Shown in pieces: positions 1 to 11,356 of a stretch of DNA of 64,000 bases. The stretch spans positions 721,198 through 785,197 of the forward strand of contig JANPWX010019930.1 in assembly GCA_024734555.1 (NCBI GenBank), read 5' to 3'. The notes under the pieces were generated by a model. It had not been told where the DNA came from. It saw nothing but the letters and a program-made list of their open reading frames with translations, and searched no databases. Source of the stretch: Trochalopteron elliotii (Eukaryota > Chordata > Aves > Passeriformes > Leiothrichidae). The translations under genes were made by a program, and so were the position numbers. Position 1 is the first letter of the stretch, and each line of letters starts with the position of its first letter.

Positions 1-282
1 TTTAAGACTATGTCATGTCAGCTAAAAATGTAAATATTTAAATATATATGAAATATTTCCTAGAAGCCACTGAACATCGCAAGAGGATTTTCATTTGCTG
101 TTGATATTTTGCCAAGATTTCAGGGTGAAAATTACTTTTTGTTAGAGATGAGACAAAACTGATGGAATACCTCAGCAAATACTGGGATTAGTAATAATTT
201 TCACCTGTTTGGTTGATCTGTCTTTCTTGTGTACCAAGGCCAGGAAATCCAGGTGGGTGGTGGTGTTACCATTCACATCACA

Positions 283-286
<4 letters not shown>
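1..286. other. Unique AT-rich non-coding DNA
   Basis: No repeat, RNA gene or credible open frame is visible. The sequence is ordinary AT-rich intergenic or intronic DNA leading into the TAA array. Confidence 0.6.
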
Positions 287-337
<51 letters not shown>

Positions 338-350
338 CAATAACAACCAC
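287..350. repeat. (TAA)n microsatellite with AAC-rich tail
   Basis: About sixteen uninterrupted TAA units run from 287 to 334. They then decay into AAC/AAT triplets up to about 350. Open frames across it (poly-N, poly-I) are translations of the repeat, not genes. The long pure run suggests it is polymorphic in length. Confidence 0.95.
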
Positions 351-1439
351 CAAAGAAACAAAAGCACTTGTTTTAATTTTTCCAATTTTGCTCCCATTTT
401 GCCAATTTGGAAGGTATAAAATTTGGAAGAGGAAATAACATTTAAGAGGAGGCAAATAAAATTACAATTAATCTCAGCACAACAAGTCTTATGACATATA
501 AATACATTTGAGTACTGATTTCAATGCTGACTTCAGACTTACATATTTCCAGAGAGGCCTTTAGTTTTACTCCCAGTGAAACAGAAATAGTCAGGATTGC
601 TTACTGAAGAGTATGAAAAAAAGTTACTAGAGGAATAAGGCTTTATGATGATTTTCTGAAGATCTTTCTTTAGAGAAGTCCCTTAGATAGGGAAAACTAA
701 TGGAAGCCTTTTAAACATAATTTTGATTTATTTTGATTTTTCTATTCTTGTGAAACACATGAGCTCTTGACAATCTTTTTGGTGTCAAATATATGGGGAA
801 AAAAAAAAGATACATACTTGTTCAGCTTATAATAAGCACTGTAAAAAGGTATGCTTCCTGTCATCTCAGAAACAAGGGTAATGTGAAATTTCCTAGAACT
901 GGAAAGTACTGAAATGCAATCAATCAGAGAGGCTCCCACAGTAAACATGAAACAATTTTGGGTAGGATTGCAACCATACTCCCTGCAAAATCATCTTAGC
1001 ATATTTTCCAACTAATACAATATTTTTCTTTGACAAGGCACTTTACACTGTATTCTTATATTGTCTTTATCACAAATCTGCTATAATCTAGAGATAAATC
1101 TAACTTTATTTGGTCAGGCAGAGAGGAAAAATATCATAGGAGATTTAACTTTGCTCATTTTTTTTCCAACACATGCTGGTATTTTACAAAACTGAGCATA
1201 ATGTCTTACAAAAACGTTCCAAAATGTCTCATAATTACCTACAGAATTAAGTGCACGTGACTATGCCATAATTAATATACATCTAAAACAAAAGTCTGCA
1301 AGTTGTTGTTGAAATAAAAATGGATGCCATTACAAACCCGTTCTAAATTGATATTAAATTATCTGTGATTTCAGTTTTGAGGATCATAATAGAAAAAAAA
1401 AGAAATAATGAGATCATATCATACTTTCCCTTACATATT
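351..1439. other. AT-rich non-coding DNA
   Basis: I see only short chance frames and small homopolymers. No recognisable repeat family, RNA gene or exon. Confidence 0.6.
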
Positions 1440-2218
1440 ACAGAACAACAGGATATCTGGGGTTGGAAGCTGTCTGGAGCTCACCCAGCCCAAGTCCCTG
1501 CCCAGGCAGGGTCCCCTGGAGCAGTGACACAGGAACGTGTCCAGCTGGCTTGGGATGTCTCCAGACAGGGACACTCCAGGCCCTCCCTGGGCAGCTCTTC
1601 CAGGGCTCTGCCCCTCCATGGACAGAAGTTCTTCCTCCTGCTGGGCTGGAACTTGCTGGGCTTTATTTGATGGCCATTGCTCCTCATCCTGGCACTGGCC
1701 CCACTGAACAGAGCCTGGCCCCATCCTGGCACCCCTTGGAGATGTTTGTATGGATTGATGGGATCCCCCCTCAGCCTTCCCTTCTCCAGCCTGACCAGGC
1801 CCAGCTCCTGCAGTCCCTGCCCAGCACAGAGATGCTCCAGAGCCCAAATCCTCTCTGTGGCCTCCCCTGGACCCTCTCCAGCAGCTCCTGGTCTCTCCTG
1901 TCCTGAGGAGCCCAGGACTGGAGCCAGCAGCACTGCAGAGGGGCCTCAGCTGGGCAGGGCAGAGGGGCAGGATCTCCTCCCTGACCTGCTGCCCACTCTC
2001 TTCTCTGTGCTCCCCAGGCTCCTCCTGGCCCTCCTGGCCCCAGGACACTCTGTCAGCTCATGGTCACTTTGTCCCCCACCAGCACCCCCAGGTCCCTCTG
2101 AGGCTGTGCTGGCCCTGGGGGTTGTTCCTGCCCTGGGGGTGGTTCCTGCCTGTGTCCTTGTGGGAAGAACTTCACTGGATTTCTCTCCACCCAACTCTCC
2201 AGCCCAGCAAGAATTGTT
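1440..2218 (-). mobile_element. CR1 LINE, 5'-truncated copy with ORF2 C-terminus and 3' UTR
   Basis: Chicken-repeat-1 non-LTR retrotransposon fragment reading on the minus strand; the element's 3' end is at the low coordinate. The full family encodes an endonuclease/reverse transcriptase (ORF2) that copies its own RNA at chromosomal nicks. Only the ORF2 tail survives. Across several frames I can read family motifs in order: a DLGVLVGDKVTMS-like stretch near 2060-2100, LEKGRLRGD with a following Y-K-L block near 1740-1780, RSNGH near 1680, RRKNF near 1640 and LPRE...LE near 1570-1600. Frame changes between them show it is dead. It is GC-rich against an AT-rich background. It is nearly identical to the copy at 44430-44822, so the subfamily was active fairly recently. 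The family call is by eye; the subfamily is not assigned. Confidence 0.88.
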
Positions 2219-2790
2219 AGATTAGCAGGGAAATATCTGAGTCTCACTGATGGATGCAAATACCATTAGACTCTGTTGTACTGAAACTCCCCACCATATG
2301 CAAATTTTAAAATTAAGTTGTCTTTTATTAACATTTCCTCCTTTAAACTTCCTACATGATTCAGTCTAATGCACAAAAGAGAGGAGTCTTAAATTAAGTC
2401 CAAAGGCTTAGTACTTCTGAGGCAGAGCAGAGGCAATTTGAGACTGGCTTATCCTTCATATCCATTCAATTAACCTCTCAGAGCTTTAGAACAAAAGTCA
2501 GCGTGATGGGTGTCATTTGAATTGAACAAATGCCATCTCTCTGTCAAAGTATTGACTCACATCAGCCATTCCAAGCCAAGATCAGGACTTTAAATGAGAT
2601 GGACAAACTGAGCTAATTGTTGGTGTTTCAGAAACTTTACCTCACAGGCTACTCACAGGCAAAGCCTGACGTTTGACAAGGTCTTCCCGCTCGTCTGAAG
2701 CTGTAACTCTTAAAATGGTCAATGCTGTGTGCAAAATCAGTATTTTAACATTTGTTGGGGATAGATCTTGATCCCAAGGGATGTAGGATC
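2219..2790. other. Non-coding spacer
   Basis: AT-rich sequence between two CR1 fragments. No gene, RNA or repeat recognised. Confidence 0.55.
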
Positions 2791-2872
2791 TTGCCAGGGT
2801 GCTCAGAGAAGCTGTGGCTGCTTGTGGATCCCTGTATGTGTCCAAGGCCAGGTTGTACAGGAACTGAAGCAA
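2791..2872 (+). mobile_element. Short CR1 3'-region fragment
   Basis: It carries the characteristic CR1 segment 'gctcagagaagctgtggctg' followed by a degenerate 'ggatccct...gtgtccaaggccaggtt'. The same segment recurs at 11300-11346 and, inverted, at 19320-19380 and 48150-48215. Both ends fade into unique DNA. The overlapping open frames on both strands are shadows of this fragment. Confidence 0.75.
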
Positions 2873-3483
2873 ACCAATTTTATGTCCGCCATGCATCATT
2901 TCGCCTGAAACTAAATGAGGGCTTTTCAGCAAAAGTTGGGCAAAACCATTTGCATTTCTTTTCAGTGCAAAAATCTCATGTTTCCTACCTACTCCTTATA
3001 GGGTAGAAGGTGACTGAACACAAACTTTTAGGATTACCTTTTTTCAAACAAGTCTGTGATAATCAGCAGTGAATTTGGACATGCTGGAAATTCATGTTAA
3101 GGCTCTCATTTAGTCCAAGGTGACCAGAATTTCAGGTTTTCTGTTTTGTCCCTTAAGTAATAGGTCATTTTATGCGGTGTCTCAAAATCTCTTTTTTCTG
3201 GCACCTAGGATGCATGAAAATTCTCAGGATTCCCCAATTCTCAGGAAGTTTTTAATAAGTTTTCTGGAATAATGAGGGTCTTTTAATTTTATCAGATTGG
3301 CCAACCAAGCTGAGGTGAATGGAATTATCCATTACTTTGGTTTCTGTTCATTGGTGACCTGTAATATCAGAGTTCTTACAAAAAAGACAGTTTTAATTAA
3401 AATCTATCATTTGCTAACTCAAGTAGAAAATGTACAAGGCTGCCATCACTGTTGCTGTTGATAATGGTATTTTGTGTACTCAC

Positions 3484-3616
3484 CATCAGCCACAAGAATA
3501 ATTCTGGTGAAGGATGTTTGAAAAAGGAAAAGGTGAATATCTGGTTTACTGTAAAACTTAAGCTGTGTTAAATCATTTCTATTTTCATGTCTTTCCAAAA
3601 GATTGGAGTTGAAATC
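3484..3616 (-). other. Candidate cryptic internal exon
   Basis: On the minus strand a strong T-rich tract ends in TTTCAAG at 3617-3623, which would be a 3' splice site. The next 133 bases stay open in one frame and end at ATG|GTGAGT, a near-consensus 5' splice site with the GT at 3482-3483. The peptide, beginning DFNSNLLERHENRNDLTQLK, is not one I recognise. The borders would be phase 0 and phase 1. No partner exon was identified, and such signal pairs also occur by chance in AT-rich DNA. Confidence 0.15.
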
Positions 3617-6600
3617 CTTGAAAGAATGAATAAAAGAAAAACAAAAATCCGTTTCACTTTGAAACTCCAGAAAACTGTATATCCAGAGCTGTTCTATACA
3701 CCTCTGTAATGGAAACAGCAATGAAACACAGAAAATGTCTCAAAATTAAGGAAAAAAGTCCCAACACATTTTGATGCTTCATAGAAGGAAACACTATCCC
3801 AAATATTAGGTCTGTAGTCCTGAGAAAAACAACCGTTTTTCCTGGGAATTACAGATAGAGCTCTAGATATTGCTACTAAATTTTAGAAAGATGTTTACAG
3901 ATTGTGTCCAGGCTTTGGTTTTCTTAAAATGTCAGATAATTTTTGACATCGCAGTTGGTTACAGGTTTCATTGTAATATAATAGGTAAGAAACATTTGAG
4001 CCTGTGGACAGTTTTCCATATCCAGACTCACATAATTTTAGTGTAAGAACATTTTTTAGTGCCACGAGAACTCTTCTGAAGCTTCAAAAAGATGATAAAA
4101 TTGATTCAAAACATATATAATAACACTGATAGATTTTTATTAGCTGATAATTGTTATTTTGACTTGAAAGCACATTTGCAATGATTATGCTTTGTAAAGA
4201 ACCTTTAACTGTCCAGATAGTTCAAAATTTTAAAAATATTTTATTTATAAATCCTTATCTGTTAAAAATAAATAAATACAATTTCTGCTTATTAACAGGA
4301 AAAGTGCTGAGATTAATTAAGGGTTAATGTGTTAAGTAATTCAGAAACTGACCTCAAAATCAATTTGTTTGACTACGTATTACATTATCATCTAGGAATT
4401 TAAATTGCACTTCTTTCCACAGGAATGAAAAGTGATAATCTCCTTCTGTCCCTCTGATTTTGAACATACCAAAGGTTTGTATGTGTATTTTGAGCAAATA
4501 TTTCTTCTTGTACAAATATTGGAGATCCAACTAATAAGGTTTGGATGAAAATTTTTGGCAATGTTAGAAAATTATGGATAAAATGCAGCAGTATGTGATA
4601 GCACAGCACACAATGCATATGAGAACAGAACAGCACCAGAAAAGAACTTTTGTTTCAAACTGTCATTAATTCTTCTGCTGGGTAAATGTGTGGTCATTTA
4701 TAAGCAGAGAGATGAATAAATTTTGTGCCCTCTCTTTACAGAAGAACACAGAAATCCCTGAAGAGATTACTTGTTAACACAGAGTGCTCCACCTGTGTAA
4801 ACAGGCAAATAGAGCTCGAGAGTCTGACATTTAATTACAAAAAACAAATAAGAAGATCCATACCCAGGGAGTGAGAAATAAAAACGCATATTGAAACCAT
4901 GAGATCTTGCTTCAAAGTGAAATACAAACCCCAGCATTAGGAACAGTTTGTTCACAGGCATTATAATACCTAATATTGTTGATTTCCAGCCCATTTAGAA
5001 TTAAGGGACAGGTGCCAGAATTTTCAAGAGCAAGGATCACTGTCTGGATTTTGTCACAAGTCTCAGTGCTGGGTAAAAGTGCCCAGCATGCTGAGAGAAG
5101 TGCAAACAGATTTCTGGCTGCAAACTCTTTCCATGCCAACTCAGCTTCCTTTACACATTTCTAATAATTAACATCCATATTGATAGAATCACTGGATCAA
5201 AAAAATCAGGCCATATTTTAGTTTTATCCACATACTAGTTAATGTGCCATATTTTTCATTATCCTCTTCTACTGTTTCCTCTTTTTTTTTTTTTTTTTTG
5301 TTCACCACGTAAATCTCAGTTTTTAGAAACTTGGCCTTCAAATAGTGATGAGACCCCACAGGACCCACTGGTAGAACTACATTTAACAGATTAGGCAAGA
5401 TTCCTGACTATAACCTGAGACAATAACTATGTTTGGGTGCTCACAACCATGATTCTGAAGGAAAAATTGGCACTGACCCTGAGAAGCAGATTATTGGTAA
5501 GGAGAATGGGTGATGGCAGTGCTCTCTGCAGAGACAGATGGAGATTTGGACTCCAGAAAAGCCTCTTGGTGCTTGTTGGGTTTTGTGCATGACACTGATC
5601 CAACACATGTGCCTTTCAATTAAAGTAAAACAAAAACCAACTTAGGGTCTATCTCTGAAATTGACTATTTCATGAAAACTGTTCCTATAACCTCACTGAA
5701 GTTTCATCCTGTAGGTGAGATACAAGCAAGCATAGAAAGAGAGAAAACAACACTGGATGGAAATAAAAGATTGGACCTATATGTAAACACATGTTTATTT
5801 AAATTTTTGTAAAAAAAAAGATGGGAAAGAGAAGTATTAGAACATGAACAAAAGACCAAAGAAGCTTGAATTTTGAAAAATTACTGCTAATTTTATACTT
5901 TCTGAAAAGCTTTTTCTACTTGCTTCAGTGTTTTTGTACTTTCACAACTGAACTACTTTAGTTATTTGTTTGCTTGATGGATTCTTCTCCAAAGAGAAGC
6001 TATTGAAAAATCAATAGAAAATTTTTGGCTGTGTGAAAGGTTTGCATAACTATAGAAATCTACAAAATGTAGGGTAATGGAAAAACCAAATAGCAGGTTT
6101 TTAACAATAAAATTAGATTAATAGTTCCCATATCTGCAGTGCTGCATTTTACAATTCAATAACCATAATTTTATTACAAAAGTAAAGAACAGTAAGGGTA
6201 TAAAGTTTCCAAGTAAGATTTAAATTAACATCTTTGCATCAAGTGGGAAAGAGGATCAGAGTGTGTTGAAACTTCTGACATCACTTTTGTTATTTATGAC
6301 TCCACTGATTTTTCAGTGCAGTCTCTCCTTACCTGTATGTCCTGCTCACTTGAAGGTAAAGGGATGTTTAAAAAATTTTCTTGCACTGAACTTTGGTGCC
6401 TTTTAAAAAGGGGAGAAGGCAGATCCCATAATATGATAACATATTTTACTTCTCTTTAAATTATTTGCTCCAGCCCCCAAAATAAACCCCCTGTGCATAC
6501 CCGAAAGGGGATCCAAAAACCCACACTTCTCTAGCTACTTGATACCAAATTTTTACAATCTCATAAATTCTCAATGAGGACAGTTGTGTCTGTTTAATGG

Positions 6601-8752
6601 TTCTTTAAGGGAGGCAGTTTAGATTTTTATTAATTTTTAGTTAACTAGATGCCTCCTGTTTAAGGCCAGCGTGGTAGAGCCTTGTTGACAGGCTTTGTTG
6701 AACCTGAAAAGTCATCCCACACTGAATATTTTGTCTCCCAGACAGGATGAGAATTTCTTAGGAAAATACAAGGAAAAGCCTATGGAAAAAGGATATGCAC
6801 GTCTGCTATGGTGTTTTAGGACAGCATTTGGGATTGTGTAGCAGAGATGAGCAATTTTGGGAAATAACACTGTTTGTTTGTTTGTTTGTGAAAAAAATGA
6901 ATATTTCTAGACAATTTCTGAAATCCTTGGAAGGCAAGCTTTCAGCCTAGGTACCTCTCATGGAGAAAATCTGTTTGTGCAATTTCAGAATGTGTTACTT
7001 ATAAATACTTACTTTATTGCATTCTTCTTTTACTCTTCTCTCAGAAAATGACAATGATAGAAAAACTGACACAACAAGAACTCGCAAAACTCAGCTTCTT
7101 CTTCCCCCCAAAACAGGAGAAGGCAGAACACAGGGATTGCCAAACATTCCCACAACCTAAAAAACCCGTATTTTCAGTCAATTTAAAATGAAGTGTCAAT
7201 GCAAGTTAATTCCTGATTTGTTTGCAAGGATGGAGTGGGGACTGTAGTTAAATTCTTCCTACAGATGTGTGCAGCTCCATTTTAGAGCTGATTCTGCTGC
7301 ACAGGAAATAATGTGTTCTGTGTAAACTGTCAGGAAGAAAAAAATCTGGAATTATGACTTGAATAAATAAAATCACAAAAATGTACTTGGAGTAAAAAAT
7401 TAATATTTGAGGATAATCACTTAATTTAATGGTTTTTCTTATATTGTTTAGGTCCAGGAGGCTAAACCAGTTCATTTAAATCTAAGACACACATCTTTTG
7501 TAAACACCTGCATAATAAATGAAATATAATGTTGATGTATATTCAGCCTTAAACTTCAATATCACACTCCAAAATATACAAGCTTTTAATCACTTTATTG
7601 ATTATTGAAAACAATCAATATGACTATGACTATTGAAAATATGACTTTTGAAAATATTGGTGAGCATGTTATTATTCTTGCTCATTTTTCTACACATTGA
7701 AACTCAGCTGTTGCTACAGCACTTCAGAGATTCCAAGCAGAGAAATTCAGAGAAGTTCTGTTCCTCGGTTCACAATGTCTTTGTAAAATTATTTGGCTGC
7801 AAATGACACTTTGTCAAAATCATATTGTCTAATATGCTATTAAATTGATCCTTTTTTTTGGTGTAATTTTAAAGATAATGTATTTAGTGATAATTATCTT
7901 CTATTAGACAAGATACATATACATCCACAAAAATGGTTACAACAACCTCCAGGCTGCTATTAATTTTTAGATATAAAACTGAATTTTCTGACCAGCATTG
8001 ACTTGGATGAAACACTTTTTAGGCAACACCCACTATTCTAACCCCTGTGGTGTAATTACAGCTGAATAACTCTGCATCCATATCTATAATAAAGAAGCTT
8101 TTGTCCTTGCCTGGAAAAAGAACTGGGAAAATGGAAATCTGTCTTAGTCCTTTAGGTCAGCTTATTCTGTTAAATTCATCCAATAAAGATACTCTCTGAG
8201 GTGGGACTGAAAGGAGGCTGAGATCTCATTTCCATGCTGACATCCTTCAGGTTAAGAGTGTTAGTTGTAATTTTAGAAACTGAAATTATGACTTAATGTA
8301 ACACCTAATGAACTCTAAAACCACACGTTTTTTGCAACACCTTGAATTTTTCATCTGTTTTTTCTTTCCTTTCTGAATATATAAAAGTGTGATGTGGAGA
8401 TGACTGTGACCTCAGCATGACTGCATAAAAGACTCTTTGGTGGTGCCAAGTGTTTAGGGTAGGTTTGGGTCACAGAGCTTGAACACACTTGCATCCACCA
8501 TACTTATATTCTTCCTACCATACCTAAATGCTGCAACTTTTTTATAAACTTCTATATGATCATGCAAGAAACTAGGCACATATGATCTGAACATTTAAAA
8601 CCTTTATTTGCTTTCACATTGAACAATGTGCTTTATCTTTTACATTTATCCCTTCAAATCCCAACACATTTCAATTTCAGATAGTGGAATATTTTTATTT
8701 CTGTGTTTTCAATCTATCCCTGAAGACATGGCTGGTTAGAAACCTTTCTATT

Positions 8753-8961
8753 TTAGTTGCAGCTCCAATATTTTCCTGCTCTGTGCCCAGATGTGATGAT
8801 AACTGCAGTGATGAATTGCATTGCAGAAGTTTTCATGTTTATTTGCACTTGCTGAAGCTGTTCTGACTCTTCATCTTTATCTAAGCAGCGCTTCTTGAGC
8901 TCAGAAGTGATGTTTATCAAAGGTACACAATAACATCTGGAGTCATCATCTAGAAATGAAG
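8753..8961 (-). other. Candidate terminal exon with poly(A) signals
   Basis: On the minus strand a pyrimidine run ending in TTTTTTTTCACAG abuts 8961, an excellent 3' splice site. The following frame stays open for about 69 codons to a TAA at 8753. It includes a charged, Leu/Gln-containing stretch (KKRCLDKDEESEQLQQVQ). AATAAA signals lie just downstream on the same strand at 8694-8699 and 8603-8608. I do not recognise the protein. It could be the last exon of an unrecognised gene or lncRNA, or chance. Confidence 0.2.
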
Positions 8962-9639
8962 CTGTGAAAAAAAAGGAAATTGTCTTTTCTAGTCTCTCTG
9001 ATCTCAATCTGCCAAGCCTGGGATAAAGTATTTTATTTTACTGTGCTTCAATAAGACCTTTGTAAATAAAGAACATTTAATAGTATCCAAGCCGTATTTA
9101 GAAATAGACACAAGTAACAAAGTCCTAGAAAGATGATTTGCCTCCTATATGTTTAAATACTTTCTTATTATCCCAGAAATGTGCAGAAAACTCCGTTTCC
9201 TTACCTGAGAATACAGCTGAGTACATTAAATTCTGCATCCATTCCTGGTCAAACAGGGTTCTTCAGTCTGAGGTTTGAGACATTTTCATTACAGATTAGC
9301 CAGGGGAATGTAATGCACCTCGATTCAGTTTTACATTCTTTAAACTTGACTTGAGCATTGTGTCATTTTGTGAATTCCATTGCCTGTGTTAAGCACCTGA
9401 GTGTTTTTTAGCCACAAACATAAGCACACCTGAGGTCATCTCCAAATTTGCACTAATTGAGTTGTGCTGCACCCAAAAACCCTTGGATGAAAACAGAGAC
9501 AAAGCTGAACAAAGCACCCCAGTGGAGTTCGTGATTCTCAGCACATCACACATGATAATATTGCATGTGGTAGTGGTGATCCCACATCTGGGATTTGCCT
9601 GCAGTAACTGCTAAACTTTATGGCACAGAAAAAATCTTG

Positions 9640-9645
9640 GGTAAT
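9640..9645. repeat. Target-site duplication, left copy (GGTAAT)
   Basis: Six bases directly before the LTR at 9646, identical to 10068-10073 directly after it. A 6-bp duplication is typical of class II (beta-retrovirus-like, ERVK) integration. Confidence 0.8.
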
Positions 9646-10067
9646 TGTTACAGAATTCCTCAGGGAGGGTGGACATGATGTATACCTAGGCCTTGAACTA
9701 CCCGAGCTGAGGCCTTCACAAAGGCCTTGAAGTCTGTGACGCAGTTAAAAATACTTAGCCGAGTGTGGTGCAGTTAGAAATAAGTAGTTAAGGTGTCAGG
9801 GAAAGATAATAAGGTTGTGCAGGTCATTGAGTTTAATTGTTAGTAGGCACGTGATAGCCACCTTAAGAGTAAGTAAAATAAAGTGTGTTTTCATACTTCT
9901 CTCTGCTGTATGCCAATGAAAAGCCACTGTAAATGTAAACTATACAGAAATGTATATAAGCAGCCATCTTAGTCGATATAAACCAGAACACAGCACTTAA
10001 CCACATCGGCTCGATCTGCGTTCTCTGGACGGTGCAACTTCTCTTTATCTCAGGCAACCCTGCATCA
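9646..10067 (+). mobile_element. Solo LTR of an endogenous retrovirus (422 bp)
   Basis: The element starts TGTTACAG, ends CTGCATCA and is flanked by perfect GGTAAT duplications, so both ends are well fixed. No internal retroviral genes adjoin it: it is a solo LTR left by LTR-LTR recombination. A TATA-like TGTATATAAG lies at 9951-9960, followed by about 110 bp that would be R/U5, which favours plus orientation. An AATAAA at about 9877 lies upstream of the TATA, so poly(A) function is unclear. The 6-bp duplication suggests a class II element; the family name is not known to me. Confidence 0.8.
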
Positions 10068-10073
10068 GGTAAT
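10068..10073. repeat. Target-site duplication, right copy (GGTAAT)
   Basis: Exact match to 9640-9645; marks the downstream edge of the solo LTR insertion. Confidence 0.8.
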
Positions 10074-10129
10074 ATACAAAGACTTTGTATTCGACTCAGA
10101 GACTTATGATGACAATGAGGACTTGTCTG

Positions 10130-10326
10130 TCCACAAAAAATCAAAAGAAAAAAAAAACAACGAAAAAACCCCAAAAAACCCAACCAAACAAAAAATCCTA
10201 AACAAAAAAGCAATCAAAACCCCAAACCAAAACAAACCCCCACCAAACCCCAACCCCCTCAAAAAAACACCAAAAGCCCAAACCACACCCCTCAAAAAAA
10301 AAAAAAAAAAAAAAGAAAAGAAAAAG
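10130..10326. repeat. A/C-rich low-complexity tract
   Basis: About 200 bases almost free of G and T on this strand, made of A runs mixed with CC, CCC and CAAA, ending in a run of about 20 A with a few G. The open frames on both strands (Lys/Pro/Asn-rich or Phe/Leu-rich) are compositional shadows. Similar tracts occur at 38604, 42325 and 53033. Confidence 0.9.
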
Positions 10327-11124
10327 GCCCTGTAACAACTCTGTGTGCACAGGAAATAAAACAATAAAACAAAATGGATATTTCATCTCATTTTCACCTG
10401 TGAATACACAGGCTTTTAGTGGAAATTGCTGCCTCCACTTAAGTCACAGTGGTGATAGTGAGAAGAAAGACATGAGAGTTTTTTCTCATTGTTTAAACCC
10501 TCTAAGAAATGTTTAAAAACTTAGTCACAATGTATTTCAAAATCAGAATAAAGATCAAAAGCTTCAAAGAGCAAGAAGAGTCAGTTCATACTAATTATGC
10601 AGTTCTGTTGTTTCCCATCCTGATCTTAATTCATAGTATCACAATAAAAAAGGATATTAGGTCCTCAAAGACTGAATGAAGGGAATAGAACAAAATGGCT
10701 GCTAAAATTTACATGTGAGTGACTGACAGTGAAAAATTCAAATTCGATGTTCCTTTTTTATTTTTCTCAAAAGTATGAAAATGTGTCTAGGACTTATAAT
10801 GATTTCCTGAGTGAGGTAATGAGAAAATGCTTTTTAAACCTTTTCATTCTGTGTACTCACTTCAAATTTTCAAGCATCTATGAGCTCCCATCTTCAATAA
10901 TTACAGCTGGAAGAAACTAAGATCTGTGTTTGCCATGTTACAAGCAGCCAAAAGAAGTGTGGATCACACTCTTAATTTTGTGAATGAGCCGCCTTGGCTT
11001 TTACTAGAATTTTAATGTCCAATTCCTTGCACTTAAAACCTTGCCAGCTGAGATTTTTTCCTGTTTGGACTCTGCACAGAAAAAAATATGCCCATAATTC
11101 ATCATCAGATCTGTCAAAGCATCC
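10327..11124. other. AT-rich non-coding spacer
   Basis: No recognised repeat or gene between the A/C-rich tract and the next CR1 fragment. Confidence 0.55.
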
Positions 11125-11356
11125 AGGGTCAGGTGCAAGGTGCTGCCCTGGATCAGGGCAACCCCAGGTATGGATCCAGGCTGGGGATGAGCAGCCCAAA
11201 AGTGTCCCTGGGACAAGAATTTGGAGCTGCTGGTGGGTTAGATGTGATATTGAGAAGGAATTGTTCCCTGGGAGGGTGGGCAGGCCCTAGCACAGGGTGC
11301 CCAGAGAAGCTGTGGCTGCCCCTGGATCCCTGGCAGTGTCCAAGGCCGGGGTCCAT
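11125..11356 (+). mobile_element. CR1 LINE fragment with internal deletion
   Basis: The left half (about 11125-11200) encodes the CR1 ORF2 motif 'DQGNPRY...RLG', corresponding to the 'LG.GNP...RLG' region near the ORF2 C-terminus. The right half (about 11233-11356) is the 3'-region segment containing 'gcccagagaagctgtggctg'. In intact CR1 several hundred bases separate these blocks, so an internal deletion has joined them. The terminal octamer is missing. Inactive. Confidence 0.78.

Larger units (their letters stand above)
2873..9639. other. Long AT-rich non-coding block
   Basis: Nearly 7 kb without a recognised repeat family. It contains small simple runs, such as an 18-19 base T run near 5282 and GTTT units near 6870, and two minus-strand segments with splice-like borders (3484-3616 and 8753-8961, listed separately). 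No open frame here resembles a known protein. Confidence 0.5.

Noticed and set aside
1431..2225. GC-rich open frames of 150-205 codons on both strands
   Set aside because: They lie wholly in the CR1 copy. The minus-strand ones contain broken ORF2 pieces; the plus-strand ones are antisense shadows.
4912..5139. 75-codon minus-strand frame with a signal-peptide-like start (MAWKEFAARNLFALLSACWA)
   Set aside because: The hydrophobic start is suggestive, but there is no promoter, splice or family support, and frames of this length are expected by chance.
10123..10386. Lys/Pro/Asn-rich and Phe-rich open frames
   Set aside because: Compositional shadows of the A/C-rich tract.
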